Shown here: piece after piece, positions 1-8,870 of the stretch
How positions within the stretch are numbered: position 1 is the stretch's first letter
How the letters are laid out: the number at the start of each line of letters is the position of its first letter
Assembly: GCA_001828855.1 (NCBI GenBank)
Contig: MHZT01000036.1
Location: forward strand, 121,309-185,308
Source: Rhodobacterales bacterium RIFCSPHIGHO2_02_FULL_62_130
GTDB lineage: Bacteria > Pseudomonadota > Alphaproteobacteria > Rhodobacterales > Rhodobacteraceae
Length of the DNA: 64,000 bases
Reading direction: 5' to 3'
Program-made: the position numbers and the translations under genes
The notes under the pieces: model-generated
Told to the model about the DNA's origin: nothing
The model's input: only the letters and a program-made list of their open reading frames with translations
The model's database searches: none

Positions 1-1
1 C

Positions 2-667
2 CAGCTTTATCCGCCCGCGTTCAATGTCCGCAAAGGCTATATCCCGAAGGACGCCAACAACCCGAATTACTGCATTATGGTCGCGGCGAATCCGGTCAAT
101 GGCTATGCCTTGGGCTTTCCAGACAATGCCAGCATGACGCGCCCGACATCGGGAGCGACGGGTTCGCGGCTTGGGTCGGGGTCTTGGGATATTACGCGCT
201 ATTGGCTGGTAAATTTCGGCGGCGCGCTGACGGCGGCGCAAAAGGCGGGGATGAGTTCGTTTCCCGTGGTCGATCCGGTGACGGGCCATATCTTGCCGTC
301 GCGCTATGATGTCTATCGCTATGAAATCGAGAACGGGCTTGTGTCCACATGGTCACGCGGCGGTCCGGGGTCATCCGGCAGGAACCGCGAAAGCGGCGCG
401 CCGCTTTGTGCCATGTCAAAAAATCCGCTGCCGCAGATTTCGGACACGCCGGACAAGCGGGTGATCTTGGCCGCCGTGATCGATTGTCTTGCCAATCCGG
501 GTGGCACAGGAAACACCGCGCGTCCGGTGCGGAATTTCGCGTCGGTCTTTCTGGTTAACCCGCTTGACATAAAAGATATGGGCGCGGCGAAACTGGACAT
601 CGAAATCATCGACCTGAACGGCGGCACAAGCGGCACGCTGCGCCGCGAGGCGGTGCTGGTGCGTTAG
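2..667 (+). CDS. TadG-like pilus assembly protein, C-terminal part (5' end outside window)
   Basis: The reading frame is open from base 2, so the ATG at 77 in the ORF track is internal and the gene begins before the window. About 220 residues are visible and end with VRNFASVFLVNPLDI and a short beta-rich tail, which resembles the C-terminal domain of TadG-type proteins that often accompany Tad pilus loci. The visible part has no vWA motif or N-terminal membrane helix; those would lie upstream. Its stop overlaps the tadC stop by four bases in convergent orientation. The assignment rests mainly on neighbourhood and general shape, so it is tentative. Confidence 0.5.
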   Translation, partial: QLYPPAFNVRKGYIPKDANNPNYCIMVAANPVNGYALGFPDNASMTRPTSGATGSRLGSGSWDITRYWLVNFGGALTAAQKAGMSSFPVVDPVTGHILPSRYDVYRYEIENGLVSTWSRGGPGSSGRNRESGAPLCAMSKNPLPQISDTPDKRVILAAVIDCLANPGGTGNTARPVRNFASVFLVNPLDIKDMGAAKLDIEIIDLNGGTSGTLRREAVLVR

Positions 668-1599
668 GGCGCGCCCCCCGGTGTCAGGTTGACGAACATT
701 CCCATGATGCGGATCATCACCGGCACAAGGACAATGATCAGATTGACCGGAAACAGAAATCCCGCCAAGGGCAGCAGCATCTTGATCGGCAGCTCGTTCG
801 CCTTTTCCTCGGCGCGGATCATCCGCATCTGGCGCATCTGGCGGCTATAGGCGCGCAAGGATGCGATGATGCTGGAGCCAAGCTCTTGGGATTGGCGAAA
901 CAGGGTTGCCAGTTCCTTGGCCTCGTCGATGTTGGTGCGGGCGGCAAAGTTTTGCAGGGCAGCATGGATGGGGCGTCCGGCCCGCACCTCCAGATTGATG
1001 ATCGACAGATATTGGCCAAAGACCGAGTTGTTCTTGTTGAATTCGGCGGCGACCCGCTCGATCGCGGCCTCAAGCGACAGGCCGGTATCGACGCAGACGA
1101 TCAGCAGATCAAGAAAGTCGGGGAAAAGATGTTTGAACTGGCGCTGGTTGCTGGCAACAAGATGGTCCAGCACAGCCCCCGCCACAACATAGGCGACGCC
1201 CGCGCCCGCCAGTCCCAAGCCAAGCACCGGCACCAAGGTCGGGATCGACATAAGGGCATAGCCGGCCAGCGCCGCCACCGAAAACGCCAGCGCAACACCG
1301 GCGAGGCGCAACCGCCGAAAGGTCGTGACCGCCTCGGCCCCCGGAAATCCCGCGCGCAGCAAACGGGTGTCCAGTGCGCGGGGCTGGTTGTTTTCGCTGA
1401 GGGCATCGAAGTTGCTGGCAACGCGGTCAGCAGCAGCCACAGCTTCGGTCCCCGGCATCAGTCCGGTCTCGGCAGCAGTGCGGATATTGCGCCCGCTTCG
1501 ACGCTTGTGGTCAAAGGATTGCTGCAGGGCGTGCGCCGTCAGCGCCACCGCCGCAAAGCTGGTGACAAAGATGATCAGCAGCAGCAGCCCGTCGGTCAT
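664..1599 (-). CDS. tadC: Tad pilus inner-membrane platform protein TadC (T2SS GspF family)
   Basis: A 311-residue protein with an N-terminal membrane helix (LLLLIIFVTSFAAVALTA), a central helix pair, and a C-terminal helix ending in a glycine/methionine-rich tail. The middle carries the GspF-type cytoplasmic pattern FPDFLDLLIVCVDTGLSLEAA and the ALQNFAARTN block. TadC and TadB together form the inner-membrane platform on which the CpaF ATPase drives Flp pilus assembly. The start is supported by GGAAGG eight bases upstream. It is the last gene of the minus-strand tad operon, 18 bases after tadB, and the usual downstream tadD is absent. Confidence 0.9.
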   Translation of the reverse strand: MTDGLLLLIIFVTSFAAVALTAHALQQSFDHKRRSGRNIRTAAETGLMPGTEAVAAADRVASNFDALSENNQPRALDTRLLRAGFPGAEAVTTFRRLRLAGVALAFSVAALAGYALMSIPTLVPVLGLGLAGAGVAYVVAGAVLDHLVASNQRQFKHLFPDFLDLLIVCVDTGLSLEAAIERVAAEFNKNNSVFGQYLSIINLEVRAGRPIHAALQNFAARTNIDEAKELATLFRQSQELGSSIIASLRAYSRQMRQMRMIRAEEKANELPIKMLLPLAGFLFPVNLIIVLVPVMIRIMGMFVNLTPGGAP

Positions 1600-1617
1600 G
1601 CGCGCAACCTTCCCGCC

Positions 1618-2571
1618 CTAGTAATCAAAGTTCACCAACCGATACAGTATCAGCACCCCCGTCAGCATCAGCCCCCCCAACACCGTCAACAGGATCGGGC
1701 CATAGCCGCTGTCCCAGAGCGGATTGAAATAATCCGGCATCAGGCTTCGCACGATCAGGAACAGCATAAAGGGAAACACGGCCATCAACACCGCCGTCAT
1801 CCGGCCTTCGGCTGAAATGGCGCGGATCTTGGCGCGCATGATGCCCCGCTCTCGGATCATTTCTGCAAGGTTCTCCAGCACATCGGACAGGCTTCCGCCT
1901 GTGCGGCTTTGCACTGTCAGCGTTACCGCAAGCAGATTCATCTCGTTGACACCGACCTTCTCGACCATCGCATGAACCGAGTGATCCAGATTGGCGCCGA
2001 ATGTCAGCTTTTCGGCAAGGACCAGAAATTCGCTGCCGATGGGTTCAGCCATTTCCTTGCCGACAAGTTGGATCGCGGCGACCAGCGGATGCCCCGAGTT
2101 CACACTGCGGATAATCACCTCGATCGCGCCGGGCATCTGCGCCAGAAACCGCGCGATACGCTGCGCGCGCAGACGGATCAGCACGCCCATTGTCGCGGCA
2201 AGCGCAAGGATCAGTGCGACAAGGAGTTGCGCCAGCAGCCCCGACATCAGCCAGAAGGCAAGCAAAAACGAAGGCAGGCCGACCGCAAGGGCGAAAAGTG
2301 CAATCTTGCGCGGGGTCAGTTTCACGCCGGACTGGCGCAGCAGGCGCAACACCACGCGAAACGGAAGCAACTCGGCCAAGCGGGTGGGCCGATCTGCGGT
2401 GTCGCGGATCAGGTCATTTCCGGCCAAGGCGGTTTGCGGCGCTTCATGCAAGCGCAGCAGGCGCAGGGCAATGTCCTTGCGGGCTGCGCGCAGGGCGAAC
2501 ACATGCCAAAGGACCGCAAAGGCCAAGGCCATCACTGCCGAAAAAACCGCAAGTTGCACCAGAACAACCAT
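1618..2571 (-). CDS. tadB: Tad pilus inner-membrane platform protein TadB (T2SS GspF family)
   Basis: A 317-residue GspF-family protein with an N-terminal helix (LAVFSAVMALAFAVLWHVF), a hydrophobic pair near residues 90-135, and the F-domain signature MPGAIEVIIRSVNSGHPLVAA followed by TVQSRTGGSLSDVLENLAEMIRER. Two C-terminal helices close it. It partners TadC in the assembly platform. Only three bases separate it from the cpaF stop, and AAGGG lies just before its ATG, so the two are almost certainly co-transcribed and translationally linked. Confidence 0.92.
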   Translation of the reverse strand: MVVLVQLAVFSAVMALAFAVLWHVFALRAARKDIALRLLRLHEAPQTALAGNDLIRDTADRPTRLAELLPFRVVLRLLRQSGVKLTPRKIALFALAVGLPSFLLAFWLMSGLLAQLLVALILALAATMGVLIRLRAQRIARFLAQMPGAIEVIIRSVNSGHPLVAAIQLVGKEMAEPIGSEFLVLAEKLTFGANLDHSVHAMVEKVGVNEMNLLAVTLTVQSRTGGSLSDVLENLAEMIRERGIMRAKIRAISAEGRMTAVLMAVFPFMLFLIVRSLMPDYFNPLWDSGYGPILLTVLGGLMLTGVLILYRLVNFDY

Positions 2572-2574
2572 CGT

Positions 2575-3978
2575 CTAGCCCTTTTGTGCCGCGTCAACAG
2601 GTGGCTCGAACAGGCGCGGATCAAGTTTGACGCCGATCATGTTGATCTGCGACACGAATTGCGGCCGCGCACCCGTGGCCTGATAGGAGCCGATCAGATT
2701 TCCATCTAGATCAACATGATCCGCGTGGAAAACCATGATGTCGCGCAGGACGATTTCACCGTCCTGCAACCCTGCAAGCTCGGAGATTGCTGTCACGCGA
2801 CGCACGCCATCCCGCATCCGTGCGGTCTGAACAACCAGATGGATCGCCGAGGCAATCTGCGCGCGGATCGAGGCCAGTGTCATCGGCATCCCTGCCATGC
2901 CCACCATCTGTTCCAGCCGCGAGATGGCGTCTTGCGGGCTGTTGGCGTGGATCGTGGTCATCGACCCGTCATGTCCGGTGTTCATGGCCTGCAGCATGTC
3001 AAAGGCCTCGGCACCACGGACTTCGCCGACGATGATCCGGTCGGGCCGCATCCTGAGGGCGTTGCGGACCAGATCGCGCTGCGTCACCTCGTTGCGGCCC
3101 TCCAGCGATGCCGGACGGGTTTCCAGCCGCACGATATGGGGTTGCTGCAACTGCAATTCCGCCGCGTCCTCGATGGTCACAAGCCGTTCGTCGGGTGGAA
3201 TACAGGCAGATAGCGCGTTCAGAAGCGTGGTTTTGCCTGAACCGGTGCCACCCGAAATCACCACAGAAACCTTGCCTTCGACGGCGGCGGACAAAAGCTG
3301 CGCCATGCCCCCGCTCATGGCGGCATTGGCGATCAGGGCCTCTATGCTGAAGGGGCGTTTTGCGAATTTGCGGATCGACATTTGCGGCCCGTCAACCGCG
3401 ACGGGGCGAATGGCGACGTTGACCCGCGACCCGTCCGGCAAACGCGCATCGACCAAGGGCGAGGCTTCGTCAACTCTGCGCCCGACGCGGCCAACGATTT
3501 TGTTGATGATGCGTAAGAGGTGTTCCTCATCGCCGAACTGCACGCCGGTTCGCTGCAGTTTGCCCTTGCGTTCAATATAGACGGTCGAGGGGCCGACCAC
3601 CAGAATATCGGTAATCGTCTCGTCCTTCAGCAGCGCCTCAAGCGGGCCAAGGCCCAGCATTTCATCGGTAACATCCGCGATCAGGCTTTCCAGCTCGGCT
3701 GCGTTCAGCACGAACTGGTTCTGGCGGACATAGGCGCGCACAAAGGGCAGCAGCTTTTTCTGCAGGTCGTCCTTGCTGATGCTGTCCAGCAGGGCAAGGT
3801 TGATCTTGTCCAGCAAGTAGTGGTGCAGCCTGACACGCTGGGCCACAGGATCGACCTGTGACTGGCCCATGCCCCGCAGCGGCGCGATCGGGGGATTGTC
3901 TGCAAAGGCGGCTTTGCCGGCATCGCTTTGTGGCGCGTCGGTTGTGCCGTCCGGGGAATGAAAGAAACGTCCGGTCAT
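2575..3978 (-). CDS. cpaF: Tad pilus assembly/secretion ATPase TadA (CpaF)
   Basis: A 467-residue type II/IV secretion ATPase. After a variable N-terminus come the helical N-domain (LGLGPLEALLKDETITDILVV), the Walker A motif GGTGSGKTTLLNAL near residue 245, the Asp box TIEDAAEL, the Walker B region IIVGEVRGAEAFDML, and the His box GHDGSMTTIHANSP. All nucleotide-handling motifs are intact. The enzyme is a cytoplasmic hexamer that powers Flp pilus polymerisation through TadB/TadC. It lies between cpaE and tadB with short gaps, in standard tad operon order. Confidence 0.96.
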   Translation of the reverse strand: MTGRFFHSPDGTTDAPQSDAGKAAFADNPPIAPLRGMGQSQVDPVAQRVRLHHYLLDKINLALLDSISKDDLQKKLLPFVRAYVRQNQFVLNAAELESLIADVTDEMLGLGPLEALLKDETITDILVVGPSTVYIERKGKLQRTGVQFGDEEHLLRIINKIVGRVGRRVDEASPLVDARLPDGSRVNVAIRPVAVDGPQMSIRKFAKRPFSIEALIANAAMSGGMAQLLSAAVEGKVSVVISGGTGSGKTTLLNALSACIPPDERLVTIEDAAELQLQQPHIVRLETRPASLEGRNEVTQRDLVRNALRMRPDRIIVGEVRGAEAFDMLQAMNTGHDGSMTTIHANSPQDAISRLEQMVGMAGMPMTLASIRAQIASAIHLVVQTARMRDGVRRVTAISELAGLQDGEIVLRDIMVFHADHVDLDGNLIGSYQATGARPQFVSQINMIGVKLDPRLFEPPVDAAQKG

Positions 3979-4002
3979 TGGTTTGATCCTTTCCCGTGTC
4001 GG

Positions 4003-5175
4003 TCAGCCATCTTTCGGTCGCAAGACAACGCGGAGATTGTCTTGCCAATAGCGCTGCACCGCATGGACAAACCGCGACGAGGGGCTGACCTCGGCGGGGA
4101 GCAGGCCGCGGTCCATGGCCTCGGTGATGACGGCTGTATCGTTCGGCAAGAAGTCGAATGGCGTGGAACCGAACAGATCCTTCAACGTTGCCGGATCGAT
4201 CCGGTGGCCGTTGAAAAGCGAGGTCTGGTCCTTGTTCAGCAGTACCCTGACGGTGCCGGACCTGCGCTTCAGGCCGCTGATTGTCTTGACCAGATCCAGC
4301 GCGTGTTTGATGGCGGGCAGGTTCATTTCGGCAACGATGGTGATGCTGTCTACTGCCGTCAGAACGTCGCGCCGCCATTCGGTTTCGTGATAGGGAATAT
4401 CGATGATGGTGTGTTCATGCTGGGCCGAGATATCTTCAAGGAACCGCATCACCAGTTCATAGAAGTTCACATGCGTCACCAGATCGCGGTTTGCGAAAGA
4501 ATAGACATAGAAGCCGCGGCTGTGGCGTTGCTGGATCAGTTTGATCAGTTCGACATCAATGCGCCGGGGGTCCATGATCACGCTGTCCAGCAAGAAGCCG
4601 TTCGGCATGTTCAGCAGATAGCCGCAAGCCCCCAGCGAAAAATCGAGATCGACCAGCGCAACGCTTTCCTGCGGGTCATCAAGGGTCCGGGCGATCACAT
4701 CGGCAAGCGACAGGGCAACGGTGGTGGCACCCGCGCCGGCCACGGCAGAAACAACCGCATGCACCCGGCTGACCGTGCGTGATTTGCGGTGAAAATCGCG
4801 CATCAGCGTGTCAACCAGATCGGCCCGCGCCAAGGGTTTGACAAGCCAGTCCTGCACCGCCAGTCGCAGCATGTTCCGCACTTGGGACGGAACGAGGGCA
4901 TTCGAGATCACGATCAGCGGCAAGTGATCGAAGCTGGCCCGCAGTTCCTCGATCACGTCGATCTCGCGGGTGGTCAGATCGTTCATCTCGAACACGACAG
5001 CGGCGGGAAGTTGGTGGCGCACCGACTCTGCCAACCGGTCAAGCGCCACGACCTCGACGGAAAAGCCTGCGATGTCGCCGATCATTCTGGCGATGTCATC
5101 GCAATCGGCGCTGCCGGTATCAGCCAGCAGCACCCGACGGGCGGTCAAAGACGATGCTGGGTCAAGGACACGCAT
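4003..5175 (-). CDS. cpaE: Tad pilus localisation ATPase-like protein CpaE (TadZ)
   Basis: A 390-residue protein with an N-terminal receiver-like half (VLLADTG...LPLIVISNALV...VQDWLVKPL) and a C-terminal MinD/ParA-like half. The P-loop equivalent reads VSAVAGAGATTVALSLA, a deviant Walker A of the kind seen in TadZ/CpaE proteins, followed by VALVDLDFSLGACGYLL. The family directs the Tad apparatus to the cell pole. Its first codons overlap the end of the upstream TadE/F-like gene by 14 bases, which implies translational coupling. Confidence 0.9.
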   Translation of the reverse strand: MRVLDPASSLTARRVLLADTGSADCDDIARMIGDIAGFSVEVVALDRLAESVRHQLPAAVVFEMNDLTTREIDVIEELRASFDHLPLIVISNALVPSQVRNMLRLAVQDWLVKPLARADLVDTLMRDFHRKSRTVSRVHAVVSAVAGAGATTVALSLADVIARTLDDPQESVALVDLDFSLGACGYLLNMPNGFLLDSVIMDPRRIDVELIKLIQQRHSRGFYVYSFANRDLVTHVNFYELVMRFLEDISAQHEHTIIDIPYHETEWRRDVLTAVDSITIVAEMNLPAIKHALDLVKTISGLKRRSGTVRVLLNKDQTSLFNGHRIDPATLKDLFGSTPFDFLPNDTAVITEAMDRGLLPAEVSPSSRFVHAVQRYWQDNLRVVLRPKDG

Positions 5176-5794
5176 TTTTGCAACTCGTCAGATCTTCACC
5201 CATCACTGTGACGGGTTTGACAGGCAATTCAAGCCGTTCACGCCCGATCAGCCTGCCAAGCAGCGGCAGACCCAAATCCAGCGGGCGAATTTCCAAGGTA
5301 ACCACCAGCACAGGCAAGCCGGTTCGTCCGGCATAGCCCAGGGTTGTGCGGTGGTAGGTGATCCGCACATCGTCGGCCGTCAGACGTGGCGCAAAGTCAC
5401 ACATGCCGGAAAGGGTTCCGGCCACCGGACCGCAAAGCCCGTCGCTGCCGGTCATCAGCCGCTGTAACCGCGTGGTGTCACAGGCCGCCGCCCCCATGCC
5501 GCAACTGACCGAGACAGGCGTTTCCGGCACCGGACCGCCCGCCTCGGCACCGAAGTCAGCCGTCAGCGGCGATATATCCGTGACGACCGGATCGGAGACC
5601 GCCAGCAACCGCGCCCCGATTTCCTGCGCCTTTACGGTTTGGTTCAGCTTGAACATCACAAGCGCGAAATTGACAAAAGCGGCGATGGTCAACATCAGGA
5701 CCGGAAAGATAATCAGTCCCTCGATCAGAACGGCACCGCGCTGATCCCGCCACAGGGCTGCAAGCCGCCGGCCTATCCCGCGCGCGCCTACCAT
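5162..5794 (-). CDS. TadE/TadF-like pseudopilin with extended C-terminal domain
   Basis: A 210-residue protein whose N-terminus has the TadE/F layout: basic residues, then DQRGAVLIEGLIIFPVLMLTIAAFVNFALVMFKLN compressed around a prepilin-type G|AVLIE site with Glu at +5. About 150 periplasmic residues follow, with several cysteines (SCGMGAAACDTTR, LCGPVAG, MCDF) that could form disulfides. The family contributes minor pseudopilins needed for Flp fibre assembly. It overlaps both neighbours, seven bases with the TadE gene upstream and 14 with cpaE downstream. Confidence 0.82.
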   Translation of the reverse strand: MVGARGIGRRLAALWRDQRGAVLIEGLIIFPVLMLTIAAFVNFALVMFKLNQTVKAQEIGARLLAVSDPVVTDISPLTADFGAEAGGPVPETPVSVSCGMGAAACDTTRLQRLMTGSDGLCGPVAGTLSGMCDFAPRLTADDVRITYHRTTLGYAGRTGLPVLVVTLEIRPLDLGLPLLGRLIGRERLELPVKPVTVMGEDLTSCKNACP

Positions 5795-6246
5795 CCGATA
5801 TACCGCTGCGTGCTGGCATAGCTGACCAGAATCGGGGGCAACCGCAGGGCCGAAACCAAGGGCGAGCCTTGATAGGTAAAACTGCCAGTCACCGTCACCG
5901 ATCCGGTGGTCGCTGGGGGAAAGGGGGCGGAAACCGTCAACTGATCGTCACGATGCCAATCGGCCAAGCGCAGCGCGCCCGTTCCTGTCGGATTGCCATA
6001 AAATGCGATGTTGCGGGCGACAGTGATCGAGCAGGACGAAAACGCGGGATTGCAGCGCGACAGATAGCGGGCGGCATCGCGCACGCCGCCTTGCATCAGT
6101 TGCCGTTCCCAGAACAGGGCGCCGAATTCCAGTATGCCCAAGGCAAAAACCAGCACAAAGGGGATAACCACCAGAGTCTCGACCATGACGGTGCCTTGCT
6201 GCCCCTGCAACCGGCCCCAATGGCTGTCTGACTGCTGACCCTTCAC
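5788..6246 (-). CDS. tadE: TadE-like minor pseudopilin
   Basis: A 152-residue protein with a classical TadE N-terminus: GQQGTVMVETLVVIPFVLVF places a Glu at +5 after the glycine of a prepilin-type cleavage site, inside a hydrophobic helix, followed by LGILEFGALFWERQ. The C-terminal part is a small periplasmic domain with one likely disulfide (CNPAFSSC). It needs the Tad prepilin peptidase, which is not in this window. The gene sits 20 bases after the secretin gene and overlaps the next TadE/F-like gene. Confidence 0.85.
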   Translation of the reverse strand: MKGQQSDSHWGRLQGQQGTVMVETLVVIPFVLVFALGILEFGALFWERQLMQGGVRDAARYLSRCNPAFSSCSITVARNIAFYGNPTGTGALRLADWHRDDQLTVSAPFPPATTGSVTVTGSFTYQGSPLVSALRLPPILVSYASTQRYIGW

Positions 6247-6266
6247 CGTGGCCTCCGGATGGCTGT

Positions 6267-7613
6267 CTAGTTCCCCTCAAGATCAAGCATATGGCCGAAC
6301 GCCCCCATAACGCCTTCACCGGTTTCAAAGGCGCGGATCATCCGGTTGTTTGATTCAACCATGCCCAGCATGAACAATTCCACTTCGTCCGATGGCTGGC
6401 GGGCATCGGTGGCGCGGATGTCACCGCTGCTGGCGCCTGCGCCGACCAGATACGGCGTCACCACGATCACAAGATCGGTTTCGTTGCGCTGGTAGGCGGA
6501 CGAGCGGAACAGCGCACCGAGGATGGGAACCTGGCCGATCCACGGCACCTGTTTGAGATTGCGCTGGTTGTTCACCTGCAACAGCCCTGCAATCGCAAAG
6601 CTTTGGCCATCACGCAGCGCCACGGTTGTATCTGCCTTGCGGGTGATAAAGCCGGGCTGGCCATTGACGTTGACAGTGGTGTCGATGTCGCTGACTTCGG
6701 GGCGGATTTGCAGGCTGATCACGCCACTGCTTTCGACCGTCGGCTTGAAGTTCAGCCGCACGCCGTATTCGCGGTAATCGGTCTGCGCCGCGACCGTGCC
6801 GTTATCTCCCGCCACCGCGCCCGTGATCGGCACTTCGCCCCCCACCACGAAATTCGCCTCGACCCCGTTCGAGGTCACCAGCGTGGGGTTCGCAAGCCGC
6901 CGCGCCATGCCCTTGGTTTCCAGCGTATTGATCACATAGTCGATGTCATTGCCCGCCACCTGCAACAGATTGCCGACAAAGCTGCCGAAAGGCACCGCGC
7001 TGCTGGCGGAGCCTGAAGTTGTGATGCCGGAGCCGGTCAGATTGATCCCCAAGGCCTTGCCGGCGTTGCGGCTGACCTCAAGGATACGCACCTCAAGCTT
7101 GACCTGCATCGGATCGGAAAGCCGCAGGGCATTTATCACAGGATCGCTGGTATAATCCTTGGCGACCTGAAGCGCCCGATCCATATCGGCCTGATTTTGC
7201 ACGGTGCCGGTCAGGCGCACCCTGCCGTTTGCCATTTGCACCTGAATATTGGAGCGCGGCACAGCCGAGGCAATGGTTTCATTAAGGTCGTTATAATCAA
7301 TGCTGACTTTAAGAATCAGAATTCCCAGCACAGCTTTGTTTGCATCATAAAGCGTCACATTGGTTGCGCCCGTGGCATTGCCTTGCACATAAAGCGAGCG
7401 GTCGGTCAAAGGGAATACATCGGCCACAGCGGTATTCCCGACCACCAGATTGGCAAAAGGCCGATCCGTATAGACGGTAACCGTAAAGCCCGATGTCAGG
7501 TCGATGGTCGCCGGAGTTCCGCCAGCAACCAGTGTCACCGACCGCTCTTGCGCCTGCATCGGCGACAGACAGATTGCCGAAAGAACGAGCGCGAGCCACA
7601 GGATCTGTCTCAT
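6267..7613 (-). CDS. cpaC: Tad pilus outer-membrane secretin CpaC (RcpA)
   Basis: A 448-residue secretin with a Sec signal peptide ending MQAQERS. It has an N-terminal pilus/secretin domain (FANLVVGNTAVADVFPLTDRSL), a BON-like stretch (VRLTGTVQNQADMDRAL), and the C-terminal secretin core with VEVRILEVSR-type and VPWIGQVPILGALFRSSAY signatures. The core ends ETDLVIVVTPYLV. It forms the outer-membrane channel for the Flp pilus. The order CpaB-CpaC-TadE is typical of alphaproteobacterial tad loci. Confidence 0.94.
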   Translation of the reverse strand: MRQILWLALVLSAICLSPMQAQERSVTLVAGGTPATIDLTSGFTVTVYTDRPFANLVVGNTAVADVFPLTDRSLYVQGNATGATNVTLYDANKAVLGILILKVSIDYNDLNETIASAVPRSNIQVQMANGRVRLTGTVQNQADMDRALQVAKDYTSDPVINALRLSDPMQVKLEVRILEVSRNAGKALGINLTGSGITTSGSASSAVPFGSFVGNLLQVAGNDIDYVINTLETKGMARRLANPTLVTSNGVEANFVVGGEVPITGAVAGDNGTVAAQTDYREYGVRLNFKPTVESSGVISLQIRPEVSDIDTTVNVNGQPGFITRKADTTVALRDGQSFAIAGLLQVNNQRNLKQVPWIGQVPILGALFRSSAYQRNETDLVIVVTPYLVGAGASSGDIRATDARQPSDEVELFMLGMVESNNRMIRAFETGEGVMGAFGHMLDLEGN

Positions 7614-7635
7614 AGGTAAGGCTCCCTCTTAAAGA

Positions 7636-8523
7636 TCATGGCCGCGCGGCATCCCATGGGGTGACTTGATATTCGACGCGCGATCCGTTCCGCACAACGC
7701 CAATTCCAACAGTCGAGGACGGTTCGTCGATCGCGGCAGGGCGGGGCGCAGGTTGTTCCACAGGGGGCAAGTCGGGCGGGGCCGACAGGCCCAGATCATC
7801 GACCGTCACCCTTTCATGCGCCTCGGAACCGGCGGCGCCGACATTGCGAAGCGCCAAGGACAGCGTGCCGATAGAACCGGCCAAGGTCAGCTTTTGCGCC
7901 TCAAGCGGGGTCACTTCGACCGTGACGGTCCGCACCAGACTGGGCTGGTCGCTTTGATCGTCCGAGCTTTGGTCAACAGCCACAACCTTGACGGCCTGCA
8001 ACAGCATATCGACATAGGCGCCTGAATCGTCTTGGGATTGCGGCAGATGGGTCAACAGGACATCGACGCGATCACCGGGCAGAACAAAGCCCGCCACACC
8101 CAGCACATCATTCACCCGGATCGAAACGGCGCGCATATCCGGCGCGATGACCGTCGACAGCTTTGCCCGCTGCCCCGGAGAGGACACCCGCGACGCCAGA
8201 ACCGGTTCGCCCGTGGCCATCGCCGAAATCACATAGCGCGCGTCCTGCTCTGACGTGCCGACAACCGCATCGACAGAGGTGAACGCCCCCACAGGCAAAA
8301 TCTCGGCGGGCCAAGACATCGTGGCAAGATCGGATGCCACAATACGATTTCCGAACAGCAAGGGCTTGGCCGCAACCACAACCGTCTGCGAGGATTGTTG
8401 CCCGCCCGTCATTTCGGTCTGGATCGCCACGCGCTGCGCGCCCAGCCAAGCCCGCGTCGCCAGCACCGCCACGCAGGCAAGTAACAGGGCAAGACCGAGA
8501 CTTATCAGCGTAGATCGCCGCAC
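7636..8523 (-). CDS. cpaB: Flp pilus assembly protein CpaB (RcpC)
   Basis: A 295-residue protein starting at a GTG preceded by AAGGGA. It has an N-terminal membrane anchor (LISLGLALLLACVAVLATRAWL), then an SAF-domain region (VVVAAKPLLFGNRIVASDL...ATGEPVLASRVSSPG) and the CpaB/RcpC core (VSIRVNDVLGVAGFVLPGDRVDVLL). The SAF and CpaB pieces link the secretin to the periplasm or peptidoglycan in Tad machines. It lies between the pilin gene and the secretin gene. Confidence 0.92.
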   Translation of the reverse strand: MRRSTLISLGLALLLACVAVLATRAWLGAQRVAIQTEMTGGQQSSQTVVVAAKPLLFGNRIVASDLATMSWPAEILPVGAFTSVDAVVGTSEQDARYVISAMATGEPVLASRVSSPGQRAKLSTVIAPDMRAVSIRVNDVLGVAGFVLPGDRVDVLLTHLPQSQDDSGAYVDMLLQAVKVVAVDQSSDDQSDQPSLVRTVTVEVTPLEAQKLTLAGSIGTLSLALRNVGAAGSEAHERVTVDDLGLSAPPDLPPVEQPAPRPAAIDEPSSTVGIGVVRNGSRVEYQVTPWDAARP

Positions 8524-8576
8524 GGCTTCCCTTTCAGGCTTTTAGAGGCATGCCAGATTGCCTTCGGCAAACCGGA

Positions 8577-8762
8577 TCAAAGATCGGCGGCCCACTCTGC
8601 CCAGGTTGTCCAAGCTGCGGCAAGGTTGGTTCCGAACAGGGCCACAGCCGTGATAACTGCGGCTGTCAAAAGACCCAGCAGGATGAGATATTCGGTCAAT
8701 GCCAGACCCGAGCGGTCTTTTCGGAGGACGCCGAGTGATTTTGCAATTCTAACCAGCACCAT
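8577..8762 (-). CDS. flp: Flp/Fap-type major pilin subunit
   Basis: A 61-residue prepilin. The leader ends RKDRSG and is followed by LALTEYLILLG, so the mature protein has the invariant Glu-Tyr pair at positions 5-6 and a long hydrophobic helix, as in Flp pilins. The tail NLAAAWTTWAEWAADL is short and tryptophan-rich. A good ribosome site (GGAGAAAT) precedes the ATG. It is the first gene of the minus-strand tad operon, so the promoter should lie in the 108-base gap shared with the divergent diguanylate cyclase. Confidence 0.92.
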   Translation of the reverse strand: MVLVRIAKSLGVLRKDRSGLALTEYLILLGLLTAAVITAVALFGTNLAAAWTTWAEWAADL

Positions 8763-8776
8763 ATTTCTCCATAGTT

Positions 8777-8835
8777 ACCTGAATTCCGCATCTTTTTCAG
8801 ACATGCGGCGGTGGGGAAATGCTAGTCATTCAGGT
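8777..8835. promoter_or_regulatory. Divergent flp/diguanylate cyclase promoter gap with inverted and direct repeats
   Basis: The gap between the pilin ATG and the cyclase start holds an 8-base inverted repeat, ACCTGAAT at 8777-8784 and ATTCAGGT at 8828-8835. It also has a direct repeat GCTAGT at 8821-8826 and 8844-8849. The spacing is too wide for a hairpin terminator, and the position between divergent starts suggests regulator sites. No named regulator motif was recognised. Confidence 0.35.
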
Positions 8836-8870
8836 ATCGAAAGGCTAGTGGAATTGCAGGGGTGTATCAA

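Noticed and set aside
886-1815. Long plus-strand ORF opposite tadC/tadB
   Set aside because: Gln/Arg/His-rich translation typical of the antisense of GC-rich genes; no domain and it lies over well-supported tad genes.
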